Assembly: GCA_903949285.1 (NCBI GenBank)
Contig: CAJAYT010000092.1
Span: forward strand, 1 to 34,851
Direction of reading: 5' to 3'
Source of the DNA: an uncultured Burkholderiales bacterium
Lineage (GTDB): Bacteria > Pseudomonadota > Gammaproteobacteria > Burkholderiales > Burkholderiaceae_C
Length of the DNA stretch: 34,851 bases
The notes below the pieces were generated by a model. The model ran no database searches, was not told the origin of the DNA, and saw only the letters and a list, made by a program, of their open reading frames with translations. Position 1 is the first letter of the stretch, and every line of letters starts with the position of its first letter. This document shows, in pieces, positions 1 to 8,339 of the stretch. Both the position numbers and the translations under genes were made by a program.

Positions 1-442
1 AATTGAGGGACAAAGAATTGCCATTAATATTTGCTATGAGGATGTATTTGGGGAAGAGTTGGCCCAGTCCTTCGTTCTTGATCCCAAGGCAGCTCCGACC
101 CTCATGGTCAATGTAAGCAATATTGGATGGTTTGGAACGTTTTGGGCAGTAGAACAGCATCTGAACGCATCTCGTATGCGTGCACTCGAGATGCAGCGTC
201 CGATGCTTAGGGCTACGAACACGGGCGCAACAGCAGCCATTGACCACAATGGGTATGTAGTTGCGATGCTACCCAAGGGTGAGGTAGGCGTATTAAAAGG
301 CAGCGTAAGAGGCGTGATAGCATCTCCAACGCCCTATGCACAGTGGAGCGGGGCTTATTCCCTTTATCCTTTGTGGGGCCTTTGTTTGACTGTACTCGCT
401 GCGGCGTTATGCCGAAGAGCGTTCCAAAAAAAAGAATCCTAA
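1..442 (+). CDS. lnt: Apolipoprotein N-acyltransferase, C-terminal part (5' end outside window)
   Basis: Lnt is an inner-membrane enzyme that adds the third acyl chain to the N-terminal cysteine of outer-membrane lipoproteins. The reading frame is open from base 2 with no start, so only about the last 146 residues are present. The visible part is the end of the periplasmic nitrilase-like domain. It includes the CYED segment (Cys codon at 32-34), which corresponds to the family's catalytic cysteine, then VNVSN-WFG, the QH-RALE-RPMLRATNTG block and AAID-G. A final hydrophobic segment (about YSLYPLWGLCLTVLAAALC) fits the last transmembrane helix, followed by a short basic tail. The other two catalytic residues (Glu, Lys) lie upstream of the window. 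The gene is followed by glyQ, a common order in Burkholderiales. Confidence 0.95.
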   Translation, partial: IEGQRIAINICYEDVFGEELAQSFVLDPKAAPTLMVNVSNIGWFGTFWAVEQHLNASRMRALEMQRPMLRATNTGATAAIDHNGYVVAMLPKGEVGVLKGSVRGVIASPTPYAQWSGAYSLYPLWGLCLTVLAAALCRRAFQKKES

Positions 443-507
443 TATGGAACAAAAGAGAGAACAAAGTGAATTAGCGCGTGTGCCCAAGTAAAATGGGGGC
501 TGGCCAA

Positions 508-549
508 ATCACACATCACACATCACACATCACACATCACACATCACAA
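508..549. repeat. Heptanucleotide tandem repeat, unit ATCACAC, about 6 copies
   Basis: Five perfect head-to-tail copies of ATCACAC (508-542) plus a sixth ending in A instead of C (543-549). They lie in the lnt-glyQ intergenic region, about 70 bases before the glyQ start. A unit of 7 is not a multiple of 3 and the array lies outside any gene. It could shift promoter or leader spacing if copy number changes. Confidence 0.95.
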
Positions 550-621
550 GCCTAGAGTACCTTTAATACTGAAAACAATCACTAAGTCATCGTTTCGATG
601 AGTCCTCACTAAAACTAACAA

Positions 622-1527
622 ATGCTGACGTTTCAACAAATCATCCTTCAACTCCAAAACTACTGGGACAGTAAGGGTTGCGCCTTGCTCCAGCCATACG
701 ATATGGAGGTCGGTGCTGGGACCTCTCACACTGCGACTTTCCTAAGAGCCATTGGACCAGAGCCCTGGAGCGCTGCTTACGTACAGCCAAGCCGCAGACC
801 CAAAGACGGGCGTTACGGACAAAACCCCAACAGACTCCAGCATTACTATCAGTTTCAAGTTGTACTAAAGCCAGCGCCAGCAGATATTTTGGATTTGTAT
901 TTGGGCTCCCTCGAGTCGCTTGGATTTGATCTCAAGAAAAATGATATTCGCTTTGTCGAAGATGACTGGGAGAATCCAACGCTTGGTGCGTGGGGCTTGG
1001 GGTGGGAGGTATGGTTGAACGGCATGGAAGTGACTCAGTTCACCTATTTCCAGCAAGTGGGGGGCATTGATTGCAAGCCCATTACGGGTGAGATCACCTA
1101 CGGGCTAGAGAGGTTGGCGATGTACTTGCAAAACGTAGATAACGTCTATGATCTGCAGTGGACTGATAAAGTGAAGTATGGGGATGTGTATTTGCAAAAT
1201 GAGCAAGAGCAATCTGCATATAACTTTGAGCACAGTGATGTTGAGTTTTTATTTCATGCTTTCAGTGCAAATGAGAGACAAGCGCATCACTTGATTGAGC
1301 ATAAATTAGCACTGCCCGCTTACGAGCAAGTGCTAAAGTGTGCGCACAATTTTAATTTATTAGATGCTCGGGGTGCGATCAGTGTGACTGAGCGCGCTGC
1401 GTATATAGGGCGCATCCGAAACTTGGCCCGCTCCGTAGCGCAGAGTTACTTTGAGAGTCGCGAGCGTCTGGGTTTCCCGATGGCTCCGCGTGAGTGGGTG
1501 AATGAGATGAAGGTGCATGCCGCGTAA
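622..1527 (+). CDS. glyQ: Glycyl-tRNA synthetase alpha subunit
   Basis: Catalytic alpha chain of the alpha2beta2 bacterial glycyl-tRNA synthetase, a class II enzyme that activates glycine and charges tRNA-Gly in the cytoplasm. Its 301 residues match the usual length (E. coli about 303). The class II motif 2 region ([15 protein letters not shown], residues 52-66), [12 protein letters not shown] (69-80), [25 protein letters not shown] (residues 116-140) and motif 3 ([13 protein letters not shown], 156-168) are intact. The C-terminal [14 protein letters not shown] helix is also typical. The ATG at 622 gives the family N-terminus ([14 protein letters not shown]). No strong Shine-Dalgarno sequence is visible before it. 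glyS follows after about 100 bases on the same strand. Confidence 0.98.
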   Translation: MLTFQQIILQLQNYWDSKGCALLQPYDMEVGAGTSHTATFLRAIGPEPWSAAYVQPSRRPKDGRYGQNPNRLQHYYQFQVVLKPAPADILDLYLGSLESLGFDLKKNDIRFVEDDWENPTLGAWGLGWEVWLNGMEVTQFTYFQQVGGIDCKPITGEITYGLERLAMYLQNVDNVYDLQWTDKVKYGDVYLQNEQEQSAYNFEHSDVEFLFHAFSANERQAHHLIEHKLALPAYEQVLKCAHNFNLLDARGAISVTERAAYIGRIRNLARSVAQSYFESRERLGFPMAPREWVNEMKVHAA

Positions 1528-1629
1528 GAATGCTTGGTATTGAGACCTGTATTAACGGTATCAACCCCTACATCTACATCTGCTCACTTACCCAACGAGT
1601 TCAATTAGAAAATAAAACAACGTAACAGC

Positions 1630-3825
1630 ATGAAACCTGAGAACCTATTGATAGAACTCTTAGTTGAAGAGTTGCCTCCCAAAGCGTTAAAAAAGCTGGG
1701 CGGTGTGTTTGCACAAAGTATTGAGAAAGGACTCAAAGCGCAAGGTCTTCTCAGCCCTGAGAGCTCGGCTCAATCTTTTGCAACACCAAGGCGTCTGGGT
1801 GTCTTGATGAGCGGAGTTTTGGAGCAGGCGCCAGAGCGGCAAATTAAGCAAAAAATAATGCCTGTCTCTGTAGGGCTGGACGCACACGGAAAAGCCACTC
1901 CTGCACTGACGAAAAAACTGCAGTCTATGGGGCTTTCTGAATTGGATGTGGAGAGCTTGCACAAAGAGATGGACGGCAAGGCGCAGGCTCTTTATTATGA
2001 CCATATCCAAGCAGGCGCAACCTTGCAAGAGGGATTACAGAAGGCTTTAAACGACATGTTGGGCGAACTCCCCATTCCGAAGATGATGAGCTATCAACTG
2101 CAAGGTGGGTGCGAGTTGCCGGGTTGGAGTACGGTGAATTTTGTGCGTCCAGCTCACGGATTGGTGGCGCTGCACGGCTCAAGGGTCGTACCTGTTCAAC
2201 TTCTGGGTCTCAGCGCTGGGAATTCGAGCCAGGGGCACCGATTTGAAAGCAAAGCCTCGCCTATCGTTATAAACGACGCTTCACAATACGAGCGAGTCAT
2301 GCAAGAAGTGGGCGGGGTGATTGCCAATTTTAAGGATAGGCGGGCGAGTATCCAAACGCAGCTTGCAAATGCTGCCAAGAAGTTAGGTCCCAACTTTCAC
2401 CCGTTAGAGGACGAAGCGCTGCTGGACGAGGTTTGTGCGCTTGTAGAAAAACCGAACGTATTAACGTGTAAGTTTGAGCAAGATTTCTTGCAAGTGCCCC
2501 AGGAATGCTTGATCTTAACGATGAAAGCCAATCAAAAATATTTTCCGCTCCTGGATGAGGGCGGTAAATTAACCAATCATTTTTTGGTGGTCAGCAACAT
2601 CGCCCCGGTTGATGCAAGCGCCGTTGTTGAGGGAAATGAACGCGTTGTTAGACCCAGATTGGCTGATGCAAAGTTCTTCTTTGACCAAGACAAAAAGAAA
2701 ACCCTGGAGTCCAGAATATTTGGACTATCCAAAGTGGTTTATCACAACTTGCTCGGCTCTCAAGGTGAGCGAGTGGAGCGGGTGTGCGAGATCGTGAATA
2801 TCTTGGTGCAAATGTGGTCTAAAAACCCAAGTGCACAAGACGAATTAAGCACTTCAAGTGGACATCTTTTAAAAAGTGCCCAACAAGCAGCCCGCTTAGC
2901 GAAAGCCGATTTGTTGACGGACATGGTCTCCGAGTTTCCGGAGCTCCAAGGGACGATGGGTAAGTACTACGCGCTCAGTGAGGGATTGTCTGAGGAGGTG
3001 GCGTTTGCAATTGAAGATCATTACAAGCCCAGGTTTGCGGGGGATCAACTGGCAAGAAGCGTTGTAGGAATCATAGTTGCTATGGCCGACAAGTTAGAGA
3101 CATTGGTGGGGCTCTTTGGGGTTGGTCAAGGCCCGAGCGGCGATAAAGACCCCTTTGCGCTCAGACGGCATGCCCTTGGATTGATCAGAATGTTGGTAGA
3201 GCGAGATGTGAAGATAGAGCTTACGCCCTTGCTCACGCAAATTTGTGCTCTGTTTGGGGATCGCTTAAAGCTCTCGCAAGCTGAGGTGATGGATCAGCTG
3301 AAAAGCTTTATCTATGACCGCCTGAGTAGCAGCTTAAAAGAGGGTGGATATTCTGTCAAAGAAATAGACGCCGTGATCTCACAAAGACCGGAGCTGCTGG
3401 TTGATGTGCCACTCAGAGTTAAAGCGGTTCATGCATTTGGCGAATTACCAGAAGCACCCGCGCTTGCTGCAGCCAATAAGCGTATTGGTAATATTTTGAA
3501 GAAAGAAAATAGGCTGAGTGACTCCGGTGTGCGGACCACTAAACCCCAAGAGCTTGTGGTGCATTTGCTGTCTACGGGTGCCGAAAGAGATTTATACGAC
3601 ACATTACAAAGTATTGCGCCCATTTGTGCAGCGCATTGGGGGCGCCAAGATTATGCGCAGGCGTTGGTTGCTTTGGCTGCGCTCAAAACACCCACGGATA
3701 CGTTTTTTGATCAAGTCATGGTGAACGACCCTGACGAGCAACTTAGAAACAACAGGCTAGCTTTGCTGCAAAACCTGCACCTTGAAATGAACCGTGTTGC
3801 TGATCTTGCTCGGTTGGCTGCGTAA
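1630..3825 (+). CDS. glyS: Glycyl-tRNA synthetase beta subunit
   Basis: Beta chain of the tetrameric glycyl-tRNA synthetase, needed for tRNA-Gly recognition. At 731 residues it is somewhat longer than E. coli GlyS (about 689). The N-terminal signature LLIELLVEELPPKALKKL (residues 5-22) is diagnostic. Other conserved blocks are the ECLILTMKANQKYFPL segment, the HD-like region AARLAKADLLTDMVSEFPELQG-MG-YYA (about 419-449), GDKDPFALRR (about 505) and a C-terminal all-helical anticodon-binding region ending NRLALLQNLHLEMNRVADLARLA. It starts with ATG at 1630 and is very probably co-transcribed with glyQ. Confidence 0.98.
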   Translation: MKPENLLIELLVEELPPKALKKLGGVFAQSIEKGLKAQGLLSPESSAQSFATPRRLGVLMSGVLEQAPERQIKQKIMPVSVGLDAHGKATPALTKKLQSMGLSELDVESLHKEMDGKAQALYYDHIQAGATLQEGLQKALNDMLGELPIPKMMSYQLQGGCELPGWSTVNFVRPAHGLVALHGSRVVPVQLLGLSAGNSSQGHRFESKASPIVINDASQYERVMQEVGGVIANFKDRRASIQTQLANAAKKLGPNFHPLEDEALLDEVCALVEKPNVLTCKFEQDFLQVPQECLILTMKANQKYFPLLDEGGKLTNHFLVVSNIAPVDASAVVEGNERVVRPRLADAKFFFDQDKKKTLESRIFGLSKVVYHNLLGSQGERVERVCEIVNILVQMWSKNPSAQDELSTSSGHLLKSAQQAARLAKADLLTDMVSEFPELQGTMGKYYALSEGLSEEVAFAIEDHYKPRFAGDQLARSVVGIIVAMADKLETLVGLFGVGQGPSGDKDPFALRRHALGLIRMLVERDVKIELTPLLTQICALFGDRLKLSQAEVMDQLKSFIYDRLSSSLKEGGYSVKEIDAVISQRPELLVDVPLRVKAVHAFGELPEAPALAAANKRIGNILKKENRLSDSGVRTTKPQELVVHLLSTGAERDLYDTLQSIAPICAAHWGRQDYAQALVALAALKTPTDTFFDQVMVNDPDEQLRNNRLALLQNLHLEMNRVADLARLAA

Positions 3826-3912
3826 TTGAGCGTAGGCTGAGTTTGGCAAGGCTTGGCTAGATTGGTGTTTGGGGTGGAAATTAATTTTGGTTAACCAGAG
3901 GATTTATTTAAC

Positions 3913-4533
3913 TTGAGCACAAAACTAGTCATCTTAGACCGAGACGGGACGATCAACTTTGACCGGGATGATTATGTGAAATCGCCCGATGAGTGGCGAC
4001 CTTTGCCGGGTGCGATTGAGGCTATTGCAAGGTTAAACCATTCGGGATGGCATGTCGTAGTTGCGAGTAATCAATCGGGATTGGGGCGTGGGTTGTTTGA
4101 TGTGGGGACGCTGAACCTGATGCATGAGAAGATGAATAAACTCCTGGCATCTGAGGGGGGGCGGGTCGACGCTATTTTTTATTGCCCTCACACCCCCGAG
4201 GACCGGTGTCAATGTCGTAAACCGTTGCCTGGACTTTTTCAGCAAATCGGTGAGCGCTACGGCGTAGATTTAAAAGGGGTACCTGCTGTGGGCGATTCTC
4301 TTCGAGATTTGCAGGCGTGTGTTGATCTGGGCTGCGAGCCGCATTTGGTTTTAACGGGCAAAGGCGAGCAGTTTTTGCATGTTGACCTACCAGCACATTT
4401 CCCCGCCAACACACTCACGCATACTGACCTGTCGGCCTTCGTGGATTGGCTGTTGAACAAAGAGCAGACCACCCAATCCTCCAAAGAGTTTGGGGCGAAA
4501 TCGGCCCAAGGATTGTTTAGGGGCCACAGATGA
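3913..4533 (+). CDS. gmhB: D-glycero-beta-D-manno-heptose 1,7-bisphosphate 7-phosphatase
   Basis: HAD-superfamily (subclass III) phosphatase that removes the C7 phosphate in ADP-heptose synthesis for the LPS inner core. Motif I is LDRDGTIN with nucleophile Asp9 and acid/base Asp11. VVASNQSG (about 48-55) is motif II. CPHTPEDRCQCRKP (91-104) supplies the Cys91, His93, Cys99, Cys101 zinc site that separates GmhB from other HADs. VGDSLRDLQAC is motif IV. The start is TTG at 3913: motif I sits only nine residues in, and AGAGGA (3897-3902) precedes it by 10 bases. The protein is 206 residues, slightly longer than usual, with an unconserved polar C-terminal tail. plsC begins 13 bases downstream. 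Confidence 0.95.
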   Translation: MSTKLVILDRDGTINFDRDDYVKSPDEWRPLPGAIEAIARLNHSGWHVVVASNQSGLGRGLFDVGTLNLMHEKMNKLLASEGGRVDAIFYCPHTPEDRCQCRKPLPGLFQQIGERYGVDLKGVPAVGDSLRDLQACVDLGCEPHLVLTGKGEQFLHVDLPAHFPANTLTHTDLSAFVDWLLNKEQTTQSSKEFGAKSAQGLFRGHR

Positions 4534-4546
4534 GGCGGGACTCAGT

Positions 4547-5329
4547 TTGAATAATGCTAAATCTCCCCGTCTAACTTCGCTTGAATATGCGAGCGCCTTG
4601 TTACGCTCGGCCCTTTATTTGAGTTGGCTCATACTCTCAGTCATCCCTTATGCCCTTGGCGTTTTATTGGCAAGCTTAATTGGGATAAGGGGGGACAGAC
4701 TCTATTGGTTTGCGAGTTACTGGCTCAAAATGGCGGTCGGTGCTGCCAGAGTTATAGCCGGGGTCCACTACAGAGTCCAAGGTTTTGAGAACCTACCCAG
4801 CCAAATCAACAGTGGAGTTATTTTGCTGGTAAAACATCAATCAGCTTATGAAACTTTTTTAATGCCCGCGATCATGCCCCATCCATTGGCATATGTATTT
4901 AAGCGTGAGTTACTGTATATACCTTTTTTTGGATGGGCAATGGGTCAATTGGATATGATCCACATTGACCGATCACAAAAGGCGCGCGCCTTTCAAAGAG
5001 TGGTCGAGCAGGGCAAAGTGCTGTTGGCGAGAGGTGTTTGGGTAATCATGTTCCCTGAGGGTACAAGAATTCCCAGAGGGGAGGTGGGCAAATACAAATC
5101 AGGCGGAGTCAGGCTTGCAATTGAAACGGGGGTTGATGTCATCCCTGTTGCTGTCACCTCGGCACGGTGTTGGCCTCGAAAATCCTTTTTGTTGTACCCA
5201 GGAACCGTCGATGTCTCTATCGGTGTTGCCATACCCTCAACGGATTGCTCACCGGAGACTTTGAATGCGCAGGTCGAGCAGTGGATAGAGTCCGAGATGC
5301 ATAGGTTGGACCCTCAAGCTTATCAATGA
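4547..5329 (+). CDS. plsC: 1-acyl-sn-glycerol-3-phosphate acyltransferase
   Basis: Inner-membrane acyltransferase that converts lysophosphatidate to phosphatidate. From the chosen start it has 260 residues. A hydrophobic N-terminal segment (about 17-46, with LYLSWLILSVIPYALGVLLA) anchors it. The HX4E catalytic motif is HQSAYE (His97, Glu102), followed by the substrate-binding FPEGTR block (169-174) and the VIPVAVTS segment. The frame is open from an ATG at 4490, but that would overlap gmhB by 44 bases. I prefer TTG at 4547 because a purine-rich GAGGCGGG sits just upstream (4532-4539) and it lies 13 bases after the gmhB stop, suggesting coupled translation. Function is well supported; the start is less certain. 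Confidence 0.92.
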   Translation: MNNAKSPRLTSLEYASALLRSALYLSWLILSVIPYALGVLLASLIGIRGDRLYWFASYWLKMAVGAARVIAGVHYRVQGFENLPSQINSGVILLVKHQSAYETFLMPAIMPHPLAYVFKRELLYIPFFGWAMGQLDMIHIDRSQKARAFQRVVEQGKVLLARGVWVIMFPEGTRIPRGEVGKYKSGGVRLAIETGVDVIPVAVTSARCWPRKSFLLYPGTVDVSIGVAIPSTDCSPETLNAQVEQWIESEMHRLDPQAYQ

Positions 5330-5389
5330 CGCAAATACAAAGAGAGTCGAAAGAGTTGAGTCAAGTCTTATATTTTTGAGTAACTATAT

Positions 5390-6358
5390 TTGAAACAGTT
5401 TGTTCAATTGGTTTTAGATTTGTTTGATCACGCTGTGGATCATGAGGGTGCGCGCGACCAAGGCAAAGTGAGCTCACCCAAGTCCACTGTAATAGGCCAG
5501 GAGACTCCCCGAGTCCTCGAAGACTTGGTCCCAAAGGGCGAAGCAAATTTATTTCGTCATCCAAAAGCCAAAAGAGTCACCATCCTACAAAACACTGAAA
5601 TAGCGTATGCGTTTAGAAGAGCAAAGCGCAGAACCATTGGCATGAGTGTTGGCTACGATGGTCTAACCGTGAGCGCTCCGCGCTGGGTTGGTTGGGGTGA
5701 GATTGAAGCGGCTTTACAAGAGCGAGCCGATTGGATTGTTCGTAAGATTGTAGAAATGCAGGAGCGCCAGAAATTTCTTTCTAAACGCAAGATCGTTTGG
5801 GAAAATGGTGCAACACTTCCTGTCTTGGGCGTGGAAATTGAGCTCGTCTTAGATTGTGCTCACGCTTTTAGCCAGTCCCCAACGGGTGCTCATACCGGGG
5901 GCGTGCTAAGACTTGCGGACGGGAGTACGCTTACCCCCCTAAACCAACTCACCCAGCTAAACGCGGGCGCAAAACTTTATTTGGGATTGCCCATTAGCGC
6001 ACATCCCACTCAAATTCAAGACACCGTTCAAGCTTGGTTGATGCGACAAGCGAAGACTTTGTTCGCGCAAAGACTTGATCATTTTGCGGCTCAACTAGGC
6101 GTTACTTGGACTAAGCTTGCGCTGAGCAGCGCTAATACACGATGGGGAAGCGCTGGCTCAGATGGCTCTATCCGCTTAAACTGGAGATTGATTCACTTTA
6201 AGATGGATGTGATTGACTACGTTGTCGCGCATGAGCTAAGTCACCTGCGCGTGATGGACCATAGCCCAAGATTTTGGGATACAGTGAAAGAGGTTGTACC
6301 CGACTTTAAGGAGCGCCGCGCCGCGCTCAGCGATAAGACAGCTCCCCTTTGGTCTTGA
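5390..6358 (+). CDS. YgjP-type (DUF45) zinc metallopeptidase, M48-like
   Basis: Putative zinc metallopeptidase of the DUF45/YgjP family. The signature is near the C-terminus: YVVAHELSHLRVMDHSPRFW, an HExxH (His281, Glu282, His285) with a third likely ligand, His291. Upstream, ANTRWGSAGSDGSIRLNWRLIHF is the conserved WGS-rlNwrL block, and RRTIGMSVGYDGLTVSAPRWV matches the N-terminal beta region. At 322 residues it is longer than E. coli YgjP because of an unconserved N-terminal stretch (about 1-60) and an insert around 155-185. TTG at 5390 is the likely start because KQFVQLVLDLFD resembles relatives' N-termini, but the ribosome site is weak. The physiological substrate is unknown for the family. 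It probably extends the gmhB-plsC transcription unit (60-base gap). Confidence 0.9.
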   Translation: MKQFVQLVLDLFDHAVDHEGARDQGKVSSPKSTVIGQETPRVLEDLVPKGEANLFRHPKAKRVTILQNTEIAYAFRRAKRRTIGMSVGYDGLTVSAPRWVGWGEIEAALQERADWIVRKIVEMQERQKFLSKRKIVWENGATLPVLGVEIELVLDCAHAFSQSPTGAHTGGVLRLADGSTLTPLNQLTQLNAGAKLYLGLPISAHPTQIQDTVQAWLMRQAKTLFAQRLDHFAAQLGVTWTKLALSSANTRWGSAGSDGSIRLNWRLIHFKMDVIDYVVAHELSHLRVMDHSPRFWDTVKEVVPDFKERRAALSDKTAPLWS

Positions 6359-6441
6359 ATTGGGTCTTGAAATATGCGCTCAAGGCCGCTCAAGAACAAA
6401 ACGCGCTTACTAAAACCCCCATCTCAGTGAGCGATGAGCTC

Positions 6442-7503
6442 TCAAGCGTGAAAGCGGTAAATATGGTCTTCGCCTTTGACACGCTTTAAGCTACCTTTGT
6501 GCCACCACCAGTGCAGATGGGCGAGGGCCTCTCCCATTGCAAACGTAATTTGGTGCAGATCCAGCTCTCTTTTGAACATGACTTTGGTGATATCAAAAGC
6601 GCTTTGTGGTGATTGGGTGCAAGCGTCTAAAACCTCATCCAAGCGTTCTTTATGATGCAGTGTAAGTTCATCAATGCGTTGCTCTGCACCTTGAAAAGGA
6701 ATGCCGTGTGAGGGGCAGACAAGAGTCCTCTCAGGCAGGCCACTCAAAAGCTGTAGAGAGTCTAAAAACTGTTGTACGGGATTTGACAAAGGCTCGGACG
6801 CCCAAACGCTCACGTTAGTAGAGATCTTGGGCAGCAGCATATCTCCACTGATTAGAACGTGCCGGTCTTGGCAATACAAAGAGATGTGCTCGGGCGAGTG
6901 TCCGTGACCCTTGATGCACTCCCAGACGTGCCCCCCAATCTGAATACGGTCCCTGTGATGGATACCGATAAATTGCATTGGAATGTCAGGCACCATCTCG
7001 GCGTAAGTGTTGGAGCGATTTTGAATCGTCTCTATCCAGTCCGTTGGGGTCAGGCCGTGGGAGGCCATAAAGGCAGCAACGGCCGTGCCCCCAAATCCCG
7101 AGTTCGAAGCGCGTGCGCAGTGCGATGCATAAAACTCCGTTGGATTCATCCAAAGAGGCGCGTCAAATTCTTTGCTCAACCAGTGCGCATTGCCCAAGTG
7201 ATCCGGATGCATGTGAGTTGCAATGATGCGTAGGATCGGCTTACCCATCAGCTCGTTTTGGAGGACTTGATTCCAAATCGCACGAGTGGGTGCAGAGTCA
7301 ATACCGCAGTCAATCAGGGTCCAGCCCTCGCGCGCGTCAATGTTGTCCTCTATCAGCCAAAGGTTGATGTGATCAAGCGCAAACGGCAAGGGCATTCGGA
7401 TCCAAAAAACGCCGGGTGCGACTTCTTTTTTAACGCCTGGCTCAACGGGTTGCAGACCAAAGGGGAATGAAAGGCTAGAGGGGAGTTTGTGAGTGGGGTT
7501 CAA
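6442..7503 (-). CDS. Metallo-beta-lactamase-fold hydrolase
   Basis: Predicted dinuclear-metal hydrolase with the MBL fold. THMHPDH (96-102) is the HxHxDH metal motif (His97, His99, Asp101, His102). GHGHSPEHISL and SGDMLLP supply the downstream histidine and bridging aspartate, and CPSHG the last histidine. The C-terminal part (about 285-353, with ALAHLHWWWHKGSLKRV) resembles the winged-helix domain found in LACTB2-type MBL proteins. The substrate cannot be deduced; relatives are often annotated as glyoxalase-II-like thioesterases, which is uncertain. The start is TTG at 7503 (minus strand). The frame has a stop nine codons upstream and no ATG in between, so TTG is the only start that keeps the EVAPGVFWIRMPLPFALDHINLWL region. 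Convergent with the metallopeptidase gene and divergent from carbonic anhydrase. Confidence 0.9.
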   Translation of the reverse strand: MNPTHKLPSSLSFPFGLQPVEPGVKKEVAPGVFWIRMPLPFALDHINLWLIEDNIDAREGWTLIDCGIDSAPTRAIWNQVLQNELMGKPILRIIATHMHPDHLGNAHWLSKEFDAPLWMNPTEFYASHCARASNSGFGGTAVAAFMASHGLTPTDWIETIQNRSNTYAEMVPDIPMQFIGIHHRDRIQIGGHVWECIKGHGHSPEHISLYCQDRHVLISGDMLLPKISTNVSVWASEPLSNPVQQFLDSLQLLSGLPERTLVCPSHGIPFQGAEQRIDELTLHHKERLDEVLDACTQSPQSAFDITKVMFKRELDLHQITFAMGEALAHLHWWWHKGSLKRVKGEDHIYRFHA

Positions 7504-7513
7504 TGGAGCAGGG

Positions 7514-7527
7514 GGATGATGTCATCC
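7514..7527. promoter_or_regulatory. Short inverted repeat between divergent MBL hydrolase and carbonic anhydrase genes
   Basis: GGATGA-TG-TCATCC, a perfect 6-bp dyad with a 2-base centre, about 10 bases upstream of the hydrolase start and 100 bases upstream of the carbonic anhydrase start. Its position between divergent genes suits an operator, but six base pairs can arise by chance and no family motif is recognised. Confidence 0.25.
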
Positions 7528-7626
7528 TAAGATTTTGTAAACTGAGGCACCCTATTTTGCTTCATAATTGGAGAGAATTAGGACGCAGCATTTCTGTGCT
7601 CATAAATTATTAATGCGTAGCTTAAA

Positions 7627-8280
7627 TTGACAACACCCTTAAAACACCTGTTTGATAACAATATTGCATGGGCTGCGCGGATGGAGAAAGACCGACCTGG
7701 TTTTTTTGCGCATTTGGCCAAACAACAGTCCCCTAAGTATCTTTGGATTGGCTGCTCTGATTCGAGAGTGCCGGCCAATGAAATAGTGGGGCTAGATCCG
7801 GGTGAGATCTTTGTTCACAGAAACGTCGCCAACGTTGTCGTTCACTCTGACTTGAACGCTTTGTCTGTTATTCAATTTGCGGTCGAGCACCTTCGGGTTG
7901 AGCACATTATGGTGGTCGGCCACTACGGATGCGGGGGCGTTATCGCTGCGGCGAGGGGGCTGCGTATTGGGCTTGCTGATAATTGGTTGCGACATGTACA
8001 AGATGTGCACCTTCGTCACCGCAAGAGGCTTAATCACTTGCCCCAAGACGAGCTAGAGCGTGTGCTTTGTGAGATGAATGTGATTGAGCAAGTTGGTAAT
8101 GTTGCTCTCTCCAATGTGCTGCAAGATGCTTGGGCTAGGGATCAAAAAATTGTTGTGCACGGATTGATATACGGACTTCAAGATGGTCTGGTGAAGGACT
8201 TAAATGTCAGTATGTCCGCGCCCTCGCAGGTTGTTAATGCTTTTAGAGCAGCATTTAAACGCTATCCAATAGGTGTTTGA
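7627..8280 (+). CDS. can: Beta-class carbonic anhydrase
   Basis: Zinc enzyme interconverting CO2 and bicarbonate, supplying bicarbonate for carboxylases. The 217 residues carry the full beta-class active site: zinc ligands Cys43, His99 and Cys102 (in CSDSR and HYGCGG) and the Asp45-Arg47 dyad. The typical block VPANEIVGLDPGEIFVHRNVAN (48-69) and the C-terminal HGLIYGLQDGLVKDL follow the proteobacterial Can type. The start is TTG at 7627, placing LKHLFDNNIAWA at the usual N-terminus; no clear Shine-Dalgarno sequence is seen. An ATG at 7613 is out of frame and opens only a five-codon reading frame. Confidence 0.96.
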   Translation: MTTPLKHLFDNNIAWAARMEKDRPGFFAHLAKQQSPKYLWIGCSDSRVPANEIVGLDPGEIFVHRNVANVVVHSDLNALSVIQFAVEHLRVEHIMVVGHYGCGGVIAAARGLRIGLADNWLRHVQDVHLRHRKRLNHLPQDELERVLCEMNVIEQVGNVALSNVLQDAWARDQKIVVHGLIYGLQDGLVKDLNVSMSAPSQVVNAFRAAFKRYPIGV

Positions 8281-8339
8281 GCGCTCAGTGACTTATTTTG
8301 AGGGGCTTGACCAAAGTGGGTGACTTAAAAAGGATGAAT

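Noticed and set aside
444..491. 15-codon open frame after lnt
   Set aside because: Too short, no conserved content and no clear ribosome site.
508..549. Short direct repeats as a possible CRISPR array
   Set aside because: Units are 7 bp with no spacers and no cas genes nearby; the same holds for the arrays at 22164-22219 and 22764-22841.
4490..4546. ATG at 4490 as the plsC start
   Set aside because: It would overlap gmhB by 44 bases and add an unconserved polar segment; TTG at 4547 has a better ribosome site and position.
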